Shown piece after piece: positions 47,081 through 56,674 of a stretch of DNA of 64,000 bases. Both the position numbers and the translations under genes were made by a program. The first letter of the stretch is position 1. Every line of letters starts with the position of its first letter. Under the pieces are notes generated by a model. That model was not told where the DNA came from. It saw nothing but the letters and a program-made list of their open reading frames with translations, and made no database searches. Where the stretch lies: contig DUOH01000032.1 in assembly GCA_012838955.1 (NCBI GenBank), positions 51,522-115,521 on the forward strand, in the 5' to 3' direction. Origin of the DNA: Bacillota bacterium. GTDB lineage: Bacteria; Bacillota; UBA4882; UBA10575.

Positions 47081-48544
47081 ATGATCTCCGAAACCAAGTT
47101 TAGGAGAGTTTATGGCAATAGAATATCCCCAAGTTTGACCCAGGAACTCTTTTCAGCGCGCAGAAAAGTCAGCGTGCATGTAATCTTGGAGTTTCCTACT
47201 GCTTTTCATTACCGCAGGTTTTTAAAGGCCAAAAGGCTGCGCAATGATTTAGATATGCGGATCATTTATGAACTGCCGTTGATTAAAAGTGTTGCCGTAG
47301 AGATTCCTACGGATCACTTGTTGGAATTGGTTCCGGAGTCAAAGGCCAAGATGGTCTGGAATGACCTCCTGGTGCACCCTTGTTTAGATGTGGCGGTCAG
47401 GGCGATTCATGCGGATCGCGCACAACAACACGGGTTTACCGGAAAAGGAGTTACCGTTGCCGTGCTTGACACCGGGATCGATCCCCATCCTGATCTGATG
47501 CTGCCGGAATCACGGGTGATCGGGTGGAAGGACTTTGTCAATGACCGGCAGGAGCCTTACGATGATGAAGGCCATGGTACCCATGTGGCGGGAATTATCG
47601 CCGGAAGCGGACGGGAGTCCGGAGGGAAATATGTCGGAGTGGCGCCCCAGGCCTACCTGGTTGGGGTCAAGGTGTTGGATGCGAAGGGCGGCGGTCCAGT
47701 CTCCAGAGTAGTGGCAGGCGTGCAATGGGTGGTTGAGAATAAAGATAAGTATAATATCAGGATTATCAACCTTTCTCTGGGGGGACCGGCGGAAGAAGGA
47801 TATCGTTCCGATCCAATGAGTAAGGCGACGGAGATGGCTTGGCGCAGCGGATTGGTGGTGTGCGCCGCAGCCGGTAACACCGGTCCAAAAAAAGGAACAA
47901 TAACTACTCCTGGGATTGCTCCCTCTATTATTACGGTCGGCAGTATCAATGATCGGGGTACTCCCCCCAGGCGTGATGATGTAATAGATGACTTCTCCAG
48001 TAGAGGTCCGACAATTGACCGGTTGTCCAAACCGGATATTGTCGCCCCCGGCGGGGCGATCTCCTCGCTGAAACCGGGTGGGGGCTATATTAGTCTCTCC
48101 GGGACCTCCATGGCCACTCCGATGGTTTCCGGAGCATGTGCTTTACTTTTAGCACAAAACCCTCATTACCGTCCGGGGCAGATTAAAAGGATCCTGCTGG
48201 ACACAGCGGAGGATCGGGGATATGACCGGTTGGTACAGGGGAGAGGCTACCTGGATCTGGAGAAAGCCTTGCAACTGCCGCAGGAAGAATCGGCCACTGC
48301 AGAGAAGGCGGATAGCGACTTAATCCTACTCTTTCTATTGCTGCTCGGTCTAAACTTTGTGCGAGGGGAAGGCCGAAAAGAGCTCCAATCCGTATTGGGT
48401 CGCCTCATTTTCCGGTTGGTGAAGCGTACCGGTTTAACCCAATTATTAGCATTGGGTGAAAACACCGGGCCCCGGGGACCGCTATTTGAGTTCATCAGGG
48501 CGGTCACTCAGTGGGTACTGAAGGAAGAAGGATTGGGGATCTGA
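47081..48544 (+). CDS. AprX-type intracellular subtilisin-like serine protease
   Basis: 487 residues of peptidase family S8 with a complete triad: Asp in VAVLDTGIDPHPDL, His in GHGTHVAGIIAGSG, Ser in LSGTSMATPMVSGACA, and the oxyanion Asn in CAAAGNTGP. About 110 N-terminal residues form a propeptide-like region. No signal peptide is visible, as in Bacillus AprX. Beyond the protease domain is an unusual tail of about 75 residues with a hydrophobic stretch (LILLFLLLLGLNF) and a basic helix. That may anchor it to the membrane. GGGGGTGAAGGG precedes the ATG. It is transcribed alone and ends before a terminator. Confidence 0.93.
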   Translation: MISETKFRRVYGNRISPSLTQELFSARRKVSVHVILEFPTAFHYRRFLKAKRLRNDLDMRIIYELPLIKSVAVEIPTDHLLELVPESKAKMVWNDLLVHPCLDVAVRAIHADRAQQHGFTGKGVTVAVLDTGIDPHPDLMLPESRVIGWKDFVNDRQEPYDDEGHGTHVAGIIAGSGRESGGKYVGVAPQAYLVGVKVLDAKGGGPVSRVVAGVQWVVENKDKYNIRIINLSLGGPAEEGYRSDPMSKATEMAWRSGLVVCAAAGNTGPKKGTITTPGIAPSIITVGSINDRGTPPRRDDVIDDFSSRGPTIDRLSKPDIVAPGGAISSLKPGGGYISLSGTSMATPMVSGACALLLAQNPHYRPGQIKRILLDTAEDRGYDRLVQGRGYLDLEKALQLPQEESATAEKADSDLILLFLLLLGLNFVRGEGRKELQSVLGRLIFRLVKRTGLTQLLALGENTGPRGPLFEFIRAVTQWVLKEEGLGI

Positions 48545-48589
48545 GAGAGACCGTGACCACATAAGCAACGGCTCTTCCTAGAAGATGTG

Positions 48590-48619
48590 AACCACCCGGA
48601 AAAATAATGGGTGGTTTAT
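48590..48619 (+). terminator. Terminator after the AprX-type protease
   Basis: AACCACCC and GGGTGGTT pair around an 11-base loop, then TTATTTCTT. The T tract is interrupted, so strength is moderate. Confidence 0.65.
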
Positions 48620-48724
48620 TTCTTATTTAGTGTGATCTTTTCCATCTATTTATTTTGAGGGGACAGGAATATTTATCCGTCCGGAGAAAGTAATCTTAGT
48701 AAAAGAAGACAATGTGGAGGCGCT

Positions 48725-50449
48725 ATGACCCAGCCCGGTATGGAGAAGAAAGCCCGGTTTAGGTATACGGTTCTATGGAGAATACTGCTTATCTCTTCTG
48801 CTCTCACCTTAATGTTCGGCTCCTTCTATCTGACTGTCCGTACTAGTCCGTTGTACATCAAGGTGGAGCAGGCAGAGATGTTAAGTCATGGACTCGGTGA
48901 CAGACTGCAGGAAGCCGGATTTAGCTTGTGGGCTCAGAGTGAGAACCCCAAGTTTTTTTATGGCCTGTGGTTGGAGGCGGCCCAGGGAAGAAAGGCTGTT
49001 CCCGGCAGTTATGTACTGGGACGCCTTCCGGTCCTGGTGGCTGTAGATTTTTGGAATACAATAGAAGAAATTTCCGTAGAACAGTTGTCTGCGATCATCA
49101 AGGGAGAGCTCTCTTCCTGGGAGACGTTGACCGGCCATAGGCGGCCGATTTCTTTGATCTGTTCCGTAGAATGTAAACAGTTTCTGCTGCACACTTTTTC
49201 TTCGGTTACTCCCAAGGCCAAATGGGTGACTGACCGGAAAGACCTAGTCGATCTGATGGCCGAGGCGCCAGGGACGATAGCTGTTTTACCATGGAACAGT
49301 GTTTATCCCCAGTTAAAGGTAGTAGGGATCAAGACGAAAACAGGGGTGGTTCATCCGTTTTGGAGTAAAGAAGCGAAACAGCAGTACCCTCTCACTGCTG
49401 AAGTGAGACTACTTCCCGCCACCACAACCAGTATTCTTCAATCTGTTTTCAAACGTATACAAAATCTACGGATGAACAGACTTCTCCAGCAGTATTTTTC
49501 CTCAGAAGAGTGGCTGGTTGGAAAGGACCTCTCTGTGCTGGCGGCGGTAGGAGATTTACTTTTTGACCGTAAGGTAACAAGGACCTCGAAACAAAAAGGA
49601 GACCTCAACTATCCCTTGCTGGAAACAGCGGAGATCTTTCGCCAGGCTGATTTGGCTTTTGGTAATTTAGAGTGCCCGCTTAGTACCAGGGGAAAACAGA
49701 TCAATATGTTCCGTGGAGATCCGGCGGTAGCAGAGGTTTTGGCGGAAGCCGGATTTGATGTGATTTCCCTGGCTAACAACCATATCTTTGACTATGGGGA
49801 AGTGGCTTTTTTTGATACCATAGCGTGTCTTCAGGAAAAAGGCATCGTCCCGATTGGAGTAGGTGAGAATATAAATGAAGCCCGGACGCCCAAGAGCGTC
49901 AGGGTGAACGGGACAACAGTAGCTTTCTTGGCATACACTCAAATCGGACCAGGGTTTACTTATACCAGAGTTCCACAGCATTGGGCGGCTACTGTTGAGT
50001 TGCCAGGGGTAGCGGAAGCCCGGGCCGATTACATCCGTATGGATGTGAAGCGCGCGAAGACCGAGGCGGATCTGGTGATCGTCTCTTTCCATTGGGGCAA
50101 TGAATATGTACATTACCCTACGGAACACCAAAAGGCCTGGGGAAGAACGGCGCTTGCGGCAGGAGCGGATCTGGTTATCGGTCATCATCCCCATGTTTTG
50201 CAAGGAATTGAGTTTGGTGAAAAGGGAGTCATCGCTTATAGTCTTGGTAACTTCGTCTTTGACCAGAGCGATTTTAGCCGCAGGCAGAGCCTGATTTTAC
50301 AAGCGGCCTTTGATCAACATGGCGTGCACCAGTTGCGTTTGATTCCCGTCTTGATTACGGCAGAACAACCCCGCATGGCTACTGGAATGGTCAAACAGGA
50401 TATTCTGGCCTTACTCACCAAGGTATCAAAGGATAATTGTGAAGAGTGA
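48725..50449 (+). CDS. CapA-type metallophosphatase with an N-terminal binding-protein-like domain
   Basis: 574 residues. One N-terminal membrane anchor (ILLISSALTLMFGSFYL) leads to a domain of roughly 220 residues that resembles a PstS-like solute-binding fold (ISVEQLSAIIKGELSSWETL, then PGTIAVLPWNSVYPQLKVVGI). From about residue 270 comes a CapA/PgsA-type calcineurin-like domain: AAVGDLLFDRKV, FGNLECPLSTRG, ISLANNHIFDYGE, VSFHWGNEYVHYPTEHQ, GADLVIGHHPHVLQGIE and YSLGNFVFDQ. CapA proteins help make or attach poly-gamma-glutamate, but capB and capC are absent here. GGAGG precedes the ATG; the stop overlaps prmA. Confidence 0.85.
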   Translation: MTQPGMEKKARFRYTVLWRILLISSALTLMFGSFYLTVRTSPLYIKVEQAEMLSHGLGDRLQEAGFSLWAQSENPKFFYGLWLEAAQGRKAVPGSYVLGRLPVLVAVDFWNTIEEISVEQLSAIIKGELSSWETLTGHRRPISLICSVECKQFLLHTFSSVTPKAKWVTDRKDLVDLMAEAPGTIAVLPWNSVYPQLKVVGIKTKTGVVHPFWSKEAKQQYPLTAEVRLLPATTTSILQSVFKRIQNLRMNRLLQQYFSSEEWLVGKDLSVLAAVGDLLFDRKVTRTSKQKGDLNYPLLETAEIFRQADLAFGNLECPLSTRGKQINMFRGDPAVAEVLAEAGFDVISLANNHIFDYGEVAFFDTIACLQEKGIVPIGVGENINEARTPKSVRVNGTTVAFLAYTQIGPGFTYTRVPQHWAATVELPGVAEARADYIRMDVKRAKTEADLVIVSFHWGNEYVHYPTEHQKAWGRTALAAGADLVIGHHPHVLQGIEFGEKGVIAYSLGNFVFDQSDFSRRQSLILQAAFDQHGVHQLRLIPVLITAEQPRMATGMVKQDILALLTKVSKDNCEE

Positions 50450-51495
50450 TGCGGATCGCACTTGTCGATAACAGACGGGTTCGGAAGAAAGGTGGTTTGT
50501 TTAGATTGATGAAGGACGGGGGAAAGTTAGGGACTTTAGTGAACAATACTGAGAAAGAGCAAGAGAAGCCCGGGTATTGGCTGGAGATTACCATCACCAC
50601 CACCCCGGAGGCAGCGGAGATGGTTGGGGAGGTCTTAATCGACCACGGGTGTGGCGGGGTTGTTTATCATGATCCATTTGTCTTCGCTGATGCCCAGGAC
50701 GGGAGTGGGGTGATTATCCCGGAAAACTTAATTAAGCAGGATCAACCATATCGGGTCAGTGGGTACCTACCGATTAGGGAGGGACTGGCCGAGACAGTGG
50801 CGCAGATCCAAAGTATGTTGGAGATAGTAGCGAAAGAATTGCCGATGGGAGAGGGGAAGATCTCCTGCCGGGAAGTGAAGGAAGAGGACTGGGCCAATGC
50901 GTGGAAAGCCTATTTTCAGAAAGAGACCATTGGACGGATCACCATTTTGCCTTCATGGATTGAGGAGATAAAGGACGATCACGAGGTGGTAGTTAAGATC
51001 GACCCGGGTATGGCCTTCGGTACGGGCGCGCATCCCTCTACCCGTCTTTGCCTGCAGTTATTACAGGAGACAATTACGGGTGGGGAGACGGTTTTTGATA
51101 TCGGCGCCGGCTCCGGGATTTTAGCCATCTCCGGGGCGCTACTTGGGGCGGCCCGGGTGATCGCTGTAGACATCGATCCGGTAGCGGTTGGTGTGGCTCG
51201 AGAGAATGTGCGAAGGAACGGCGTGGAGACAAAGGTAACCGTGGTCCAAGGGGATTTATTGACAGACTTACCTGCGGGCGCGGATTTGATTGTCGCCAAC
51301 ATCATTGCAGAAGTGATCATGAAGATTACACCGTGGGTGAGTCACTTACTGAACAGCCGGGGGGCATTTATCTCCTCCGGAATTATTGACAGTAAAGCCA
51401 GCCGGGTTAGGGAAGCGCTGACGGAAGCGGGGTTTTTGATTAAAAGGGAGCTGACGGAGGACGGCTGGATGGCATTTTTGGCAAGGAGAGGATAG
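50449..51495 (+). CDS. prmA: Ribosomal protein L11 methyltransferase
   Basis: PrmA trimethylates residues of ribosomal protein L11. The core begins at WLEITITTTPEAAEMVGEVL, about 43 residues in, and includes WANAWKAYFQ, the PrmA signature KIDPGMAFGTGAHPSTRLCLQLL, SAM-binding VFDIGAGSGILAISGALLG and the active-site-type NIIAEVIM. The first 43 residues have no family counterpart; the true start may be a later codon, but no better ribosome site is clear. The ATG overlaps the stop of the CapA-type gene, and rsmE follows after one base, a standard prmA-rsmE pair. Confidence 0.95.
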   Translation: MRIALVDNRRVRKKGGLFRLMKDGGKLGTLVNNTEKEQEKPGYWLEITITTTPEAAEMVGEVLIDHGCGGVVYHDPFVFADAQDGSGVIIPENLIKQDQPYRVSGYLPIREGLAETVAQIQSMLEIVAKELPMGEGKISCREVKEEDWANAWKAYFQKETIGRITILPSWIEEIKDDHEVVVKIDPGMAFGTGAHPSTRLCLQLLQETITGGETVFDIGAGSGILAISGALLGAARVIAVDIDPVAVGVARENVRRNGVETKVTVVQGDLLTDLPAGADLIVANIIAEVIMKITPWVSHLLNSRGAFISSGIIDSKASRVREALTEAGFLIKRELTEDGWMAFLARRG

Positions 51496-51496
51496 G

Positions 51497-52237
51497 ATGC
51501 CCAGATTTTTTGTGGAGAAGGAAGCGGTACGGGGAGAAGCTGTTTCTTTGGAGGGGGAGAATGCCTATCATATTACCAAAGCTCTACGTATGCGGCCCGG
51601 AGAGCTGATCGAGGTCACCTCGGGTGAAGGTGACTTGTTCAAAGTTAGACTGACGAAGACCACCGCACAACTGGTGGAAGGAGAGATCGTCGGCCAAGAG
51701 CAGGATCAAGCCGAACCTAAAACCAGGATCCGCCTTTTCCAAAGTATCCTCAAGGGAGAGAAGATGGACTGGGTTTTGCAGAAAGGAACTGAGATTGGGG
51801 TCTATTCATTTCATCCTTTTGTCTCCGAGCGTACTGTGGTTCGGAAAGACGTGTCCGCTTATGAGCAAAAGCGGACACGGTGGGCGCGCATAGTGCTGGA
51901 AGCCGCCAAGCAGAGTGGGAGAGGACTAATCCCCTCTGTGGAGCCGGTGAGAGAAGTTGAAACACTAGGCGCAACGCTACAGGGGGTTACCACTTTTGTA
52001 GCTTGGGAAGGGGAAAAAACCACTTCGTTGAAGAAAGCTCTGCAAAGCTTGGGAAAGATCGAAGAGGTCGCTGTATTGATCGGTCCGGAGGGCGGATTTT
52101 CCGCTACAGAGGTTGCCCAGTTTGCAGCTTGGGGAGTCCAACGGATCTCCTTAGGTCCCAGAATTCTACGGGCGGAGACGGTCGGCCCGGTGTTGGCCGC
52201 CTTGTTGCTGTATCACTTTGACGATCTGGAGCCCTGA
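51497..52237 (+). CDS. rsmE: 16S rRNA (uracil-1498-N3)-methyltransferase
   Basis: 246 residues of the SPOUT class with a trefoil knot. The N-terminal PUA-like domain (MPRFFVEKEAVRGEAVSLEGENAYHI) is followed by LFQSILKGEKMDWVLQKGTEIGVYSFHPF, VLEAAKQSGRG, LIGPEGGFSATEV and the knot motif SLGPRILRAETV. It methylates U1498 in the ribosomal decoding region. It starts 1 base after prmA with GGAGAGGAT ahead. The next gene is convergent. Confidence 0.95.
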   Translation: MPRFFVEKEAVRGEAVSLEGENAYHITKALRMRPGELIEVTSGEGDLFKVRLTKTTAQLVEGEIVGQEQDQAEPKTRIRLFQSILKGEKMDWVLQKGTEIGVYSFHPFVSERTVVRKDVSAYEQKRTRWARIVLEAAKQSGRGLIPSVEPVREVETLGATLQGVTTFVAWEGEKTTSLKKALQSLGKIEEVAVLIGPEGGFSATEVAQFAAWGVQRISLGPRILRAETVGPVLAALLLYHFDDLEP

Positions 52238-52360
52238 GCGGGAGAACAGTCTATAAACCTGGCTGCATTTAGTCAACTGGGGACGCAACGGCGAGAAGTA
52301 AGCAACGCCGGGACAGACTCCGAACGCAAAGCGGTTATCAAAACGGGGTTGGGAGGAGGT

Positions 52361-53278
52361 TCAAACCGCCCAGTCGACCTTGGATAAAGCCGGCCGGTAA
52401 CGGAGCGGAGGAAGCGTGGTGTCGCTGGACTTAGGATGCAGGATATATAATACCTCCGGGAGATATAGCAAACCTACATTAATCGGGTGAACAAATACTT
52501 GCGGGCGGTATTTTTGGTACATCTCATCAGCTCTGGCCCGAAACTCCGGAGTATCCACTTTTTCTTCATCCTGATAATAAGCGTATAAGTAACAAAGTTC
52601 TTCTTCATATCTCTTCCTGGACTCCTCGATCCATGAGGGGTCTTTCTCCTTTACCAGCTCCGAGAGGCGTCGGGAAAGTCGGCTAAAGGCTTCTTCCAAG
52701 GGAAAACTCTGTTTTTCAATTTTCTCCTTGGGAATTTTTGGTGTAAGTTTCGAGCCGGGCAAGGTTGATAAGAAGTCCTCCGTGATCTCGCCGGTGACCA
52801 TATCAATCCCTAGACTGACTATTTCTTCTTCGATCTCGTCGGTCCGGTAAGAAAGACGGTAGTTGACTAGTAAATGCGGGTGAATCTTCAAGCAGGGCTG
52901 GTGAAAGTAGAAATTCGCCTCTTTGATCTGGAGTAATTTAAGGATCTCCCGTTGGGTGCGAGCCGGGATCAGATCATACGCGTAACTCTGCAAGGTGACG
53001 GCGCCCCGTTCTTTTAGACCCTCTATAAACCAGCCTAAGCGGTAACTGCCCTTGGTTACCAGTTCGGCCCCAGGATACTTCCTCGCCCATTCCGGTTCGA
53101 AGACCAAGTTCAGCGTCTGCTTTTCCAAACGGGCCGGGTCAAAAAAGAGCGGAGGAATCTCCACAATCACTTCGGTCATAAGTAAGTGTTCATCGATTTC
53201 CCGGTAGGGATAACCGGAGACCCTAAGAGTGTCCAGGACAAAGGAACGGATCTCTTGGGGAGTAGGGGTTATAGCCAT
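52361..53278 (-). CDS. YqhG-family protein of unknown function
   Basis: 305 residues resembling Bacillus YqhG, a cytosolic family without an assigned function: TPQEIRSFVLDTLRVSGYPY at the start, then the beta-rich LLMTEVIVEIPPLFFDP, LVTKGSYRLGWFIEGL, HPHLLVNYRLSYRTDEIEEEI and SLGIDMVTGEI. The C-terminal half is charged and helical. ATG 53278 has GGGAG at 8 bases; the upstream 17 in-frame codons lack one. It lies 111 bases downstream of a SNF2 helicase on the same strand, the same pairing as yqhG/yqhH in Bacillus. Confidence 0.75.
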   Translation of the reverse strand: MAITPTPQEIRSFVLDTLRVSGYPYREIDEHLLMTEVIVEIPPLFFDPARLEKQTLNLVFEPEWARKYPGAELVTKGSYRLGWFIEGLKERGAVTLQSYAYDLIPARTQREILKLLQIKEANFYFHQPCLKIHPHLLVNYRLSYRTDEIEEEIVSLGIDMVTGEITEDFLSTLPGSKLTPKIPKEKIEKQSFPLEEAFSRLSRRLSELVKEKDPSWIEESRKRYEEELCYLYAYYQDEEKVDTPEFRARADEMYQKYRPQVFVHPINVGLLYLPEVLYILHPKSSDTTLPPLRYRPALSKVDWAV

Positions 53279-53389
53279 GATTTCATCTCCCGGAATGAAC
53301 AGATGCTCCATTTTAGACAGGAATAACATTATTATCTTGTATTGAAGAGGGGAATTTTATGATTGAGGTTTCTTCCTTTACTTGCACAT

Positions 53390-55156
53390 CTATAAGAGAT
53401 CTGACCAGAGGGAACCTTCTTTGTCCTGGCTCATTTTTTGTATTATTTCATCACCGAGGGCAGAGAGGTTCTGATCAAGCTCTGATTCGGTATCCGCTTC
53501 TACCAAAGCCTTTAAGACTTTGCTCTCAAAGGAAGTGGCTCTACCAAAACAACTGATGATCCGTTGCAGGTCGCCGATGACCACTTCGAAGAGGCGAACC
53601 TTCTCCACTAAGAGCCGGAGGAGGCGTTCTTCGATGGTGCCTTGTGTTACCAGGTTGTACACATAAGTCTCCCGGGTCTGCCCAAGACGGTGGATCCGGC
53701 CAATTCTCTGCTCCAGGCGCATAGGGTTCCAGGGTAAATCATAATTGATCATACTGCGGCAGAATTGGAGGTTGATTCCTTCACCGCCTGACTCGGTACA
53801 GATTAAAACCGGATAACGGGGGTCGTTCCGGAACCGGCCGATGGTGAAATCCTTCTTACTGGCGGACATCTTTCCGTCGAAGGTTAAAGCTGGAATTCCT
53901 TTCTTTTTCAGCCTGGCCAATATATACTCTTGGGTAGCTAGGTATTCGGTGAAGATGATCAGCTTCTCCGTAGGGGCTTGCCGGAGGATCTCCTCTACCA
54001 GGTTCATTTTGGTGTTCTCTTTAAGTCCGGCCGCCATCTGCAGCAGGGAGAGGATGCTTTTTTGCTTTTCCACCGTGGCTTTACCACAAAGCTTGTATAA
54101 GGTATTGGCAGCAGCAAAGGAACTGGAACAAACCTCTCTCTGCAGGGTGAGCAGGGTCAGCGGGTTGACAGAGGCTCTTTCCCCCTTCCGGTATTCCGTG
54201 CGGACAAAATATGTGATCGCCCGGTATAAAGCCATCTCTTTCGCAGTTGGGGTCAGCGGCATGGTGGTAACTTTCCGTGGAGGAAGTGTGATTTGGGGCC
54301 CTCTCTTGTTCCTAATCATCACTTGTCCCAAAAGGGTACGAAGCTCCTCGTGGTTTTTGGCGATCCGCTTATCTTGGACGAAACGGTGGCGGAAACTCTT
54401 ATAGCTTCCCAACTGTCCCGGGCGTAAAAGAGAGATCAGGTTAAAAAGTTCTTTTAAATCATTCTGCAGTGGCGTGGCGGTTAAAAGCAGAAAGAACTTT
54501 TTGCGGAGACTGTTCACAAATTGCCAATTCTGGGTGAGCGGGTTTTTCAGTTTATGGGCCTCATCCACCACCAGCAGGTCAAAGTAGATCTCCTGCAATG
54601 CTTGACGGTGCTTTACTTGTTTGGCTGTATCAATTGAAGCCACGATCAGATCGTATTTGGCCCATTCAAATTCGTGCCTGGGAATGACCGGGTAGAGCGC
54701 GAATTTTTGGGAGAGTTCCGCCGCCCATTGCCGACAGAGCGAGGCCGGAGTTAAGATCAGAGTCTTTTTAACCAAGCCCCGAAGCAGGTATTCTTTGATG
54801 ATCATTCCTGCTTCAATAGTTTTGCCCAATCCTACTTCATCTGCGAGAATGGCCCGTCCGCGCATTTCGCCAATGACCTTTTTCACTGTATTAATCTGAT
54901 GCTCATAAGGCACCATTCCTGCTTGTTCCCACCGCTCTTTCAGGTTGGGTAGGATCAAGAGGTCAGAAAAATCCCGGTGCAAAACAAGTTCCTCAGCGCG
55001 AAGACGCAGGGTAAAGGCTTCCCAGGTATCCCAGGCGCCGCGGTGAATGCTCTTGAGGATCTCGCTTTGGTCCGCAGTGAAGATCAGCTCTGGAGAAAAC
55101 TCTTCTTTGGTAGTCAATGAAAGCTGTGTTGCAAAGGGTAAGGTTAAAGTCGGCAT
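53390..55156 (-). CDS. SNF2-family helicase (YqhH/HepA-like)
   Basis: 588 residues forming an SNF2 ATPase core. Motif I is LADEVGLGKTIEAGMIIKEYLL, motif II is DLLVVDEAHKLKN, motif III is LLLTATPLQNDLKELF, motif V is ESGGEGINLQFC and motif VI is QRIGRIHRLGQT. It lacks the extra N-terminal domains of RapA/HepA. Such enzymes remodel nucleic acid-protein complexes, and RapA recycles RNA polymerase. ATG 55156 is preferred over a GTG 18 bases upstream. It pairs with the YqhG-like gene. Confidence 0.9.
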   Translation of the reverse strand: MPTLTLPFATQLSLTTKEEFSPELIFTADQSEILKSIHRGAWDTWEAFTLRLRAEELVLHRDFSDLLILPNLKERWEQAGMVPYEHQINTVKKVIGEMRGRAILADEVGLGKTIEAGMIIKEYLLRGLVKKTLILTPASLCRQWAAELSQKFALYPVIPRHEFEWAKYDLIVASIDTAKQVKHRQALQEIYFDLLVVDEAHKLKNPLTQNWQFVNSLRKKFFLLLTATPLQNDLKELFNLISLLRPGQLGSYKSFRHRFVQDKRIAKNHEELRTLLGQVMIRNKRGPQITLPPRKVTTMPLTPTAKEMALYRAITYFVRTEYRKGERASVNPLTLLTLQREVCSSSFAAANTLYKLCGKATVEKQKSILSLLQMAAGLKENTKMNLVEEILRQAPTEKLIIFTEYLATQEYILARLKKKGIPALTFDGKMSASKKDFTIGRFRNDPRYPVLICTESGGEGINLQFCRSMINYDLPWNPMRLEQRIGRIHRLGQTRETYVYNLVTQGTIEERLLRLLVEKVRLFEVVIGDLQRIISCFGRATSFESKVLKALVEADTESELDQNLSALGDEIIQKMSQDKEGSLWSDLL

Positions 55157-55388
55157 CTTTCCTGTATAAACCACCTTCGTTTTTTTTCTAAGATCAACAC
55201 CGGTTTGGATTAGAACCAGATCTATATTCTACCCGGAAAGCTCCGCTCATTTCAGTTGACAAAAATCACACCGGATTACTCCGGCAATAACCGAATCCAG
55301 GTTTATAGTTGGGAAATTAGGTCAAAAAGGTGTTGGCATTTTGGGCGGTTCACTTTTTACCTGCCCTCTTTAGATCAGTGAAAGTTAA

Positions 55389-55417
55389 TTGAACCTATTG
55401 CAGATTTAGGTTAGAAT
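55389..55417 (+). promoter_or_regulatory. Promoter upstream of dusB
   Basis: TTGAAC (55389-55394), 17 bases, TAGAAT (55412-55417). The 474-base gap between the divergent SNF2 and dusB genes holds this promoter and no convincing gene; a 65-codon ORF in it shows no family features. Confidence 0.55.
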
Positions 55418-55630
55418 AAACCATGATCTGCTTTGCTGCGCCAGGGGTCTGCGCGGACACTATTTACTATTAATGTGCATTGGGGATTAAATATAGTTTT
55501 GCACAGACCTAACCAGAGTATAGCGGGGATGGTGAAAGATCCTCTTGGTTCCTGGGGTTTATTGACGGAAAACTGTGTCATAATGGCAGAACTAACAGTT
55601 TATGTACTTATTTACCTTCGGAGTGATTAA

Positions 55631-56674
55631 ATGAACAACACCACTCAGCTTGGCAGCGGCACACATACGGAGTCAGCCCGCGCGCGCCAGGGGAAAACCT
55701 TGTTGATTGGTACGGTAAAATTGGAAAGTCCGGTGATTCCCGCTCCAATGGCCGGTGTGACGGATCTGCCTTTTCGCCGGATCCTAAAGGCCATGGGAGC
55801 CGGCTTGGTTTGTAGCGAAATGGTCAGTGCTCAGGCTTTGGTCTATGGGAACGCCAGAACCCTGGATCTGCTGCAGGTGAGCCGGGAAGAACGCCCAATC
55901 AGTCTTCAACTCTTTGGGTCGAACCCTGAAACCTTGGCTAAAGCCGTAAGAATCTTGCAGGATTACCCGATTGATCTGATTGATTTAAATATGGGCTGTC
56001 CCGTGCCTAAAGTAGTCAAGAATGGAGAGGGAGCCGCCTTATTAAGAGATCTGCCCCGGGCGGCTGCGATCATCCAGGCGGTGGTAGCGGCGGCTGGCTG
56101 TCCGGTCACCGTTAAGATGAGGGCCGGATGGGAACGGGGTCAAGAGGTCGCTCCGGAACTGGCGATCCTCGCCGAGCAGGCGGGAGCGGCGGCGGTGGCG
56201 GTTCACAGCCGGTATAGAGCGGACTTTTATAGTGGCGAGGCGGACTGGAACATTATTAAGCGGGTAAAGGCAGCGGTGAAGATTCCGGTCATCGGGAACG
56301 GAGATGTGACCTCCCCTGCGGACGCCCTGGCTATGATGGAGCAGACGGGATGCGACGGTGTAATGATTGGCCGCGCCGTGATGGGTAATCCGTGGTTGAT
56401 TAAACAAGTGACCGCCGTCCTCCGTGGCGTGCCGGTTCCTCCCCCGCCTACTCACAAAGAACGCTTTGCCTTAATGAAGGAACATTTTCGGGCGCAGATC
56501 AAATTCAGTGGGGAGAAACGAGGGATACTCGAGATGCGAAAACACCTGAGCTGGTATATGAAAGGGTTTCCCGGAGCGGCCCGTTTTCGGGACTTAATTA
56601 ACAGCGCAGAGTCGAAAGAGGCGGTGTTAGAGTTGTTACGCAAACTAGAAGAGCAACCAGTTAAAGGTGGATAA
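55631..56674 (+). CDS. dusB: tRNA-dihydrouridine synthase (DusB type)
   Basis: 347 residues of the Dus flavoprotein family, which reduces uridines in tRNA D-loops. Motifs are PVIPAPMAGVTDLPFRRIL, GAGLVCSEMVSAQAL, QLFGSNPETLAKAV, IDLNMGCPVPKVVKNGEGAALL with the active-site Cys, VTVKMRAGWE, VHSRYRADFYSGEADW, VIGNGDVTSPADALAMM and GVMIGRAVMGNPWL. This matches DusB. An extra 25 or so residues precede the FMN barrel. greA and lysS follow, as in other Firmicutes. Confidence 0.94.
   Translation: MNNTTQLGSGTHTESARARQGKTLLIGTVKLESPVIPAPMAGVTDLPFRRILKAMGAGLVCSEMVSAQALVYGNARTLDLLQVSREERPISLQLFGSNPETLAKAVRILQDYPIDLIDLNMGCPVPKVVKNGEGAALLRDLPRAAAIIQAVVAAAGCPVTVKMRAGWERGQEVAPELAILAEQAGAAAVAVHSRYRADFYSGEADWNIIKRVKAAVKIPVIGNGDVTSPADALAMMEQTGCDGVMIGRAVMGNPWLIKQVTAVLRGVPVPPPPTHKERFALMKEHFRAQIKFSGEKRGILEMRKHLSWYMKGFPGAARFRDLINSAESKEAVLELLRKLEEQPVKGG

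Noticed and set aside
55433..55630. 65-codon ORF before dusB
   Set aside because: No ribosome site, no recognisable composition, and it overlaps the presumed dusB leader.
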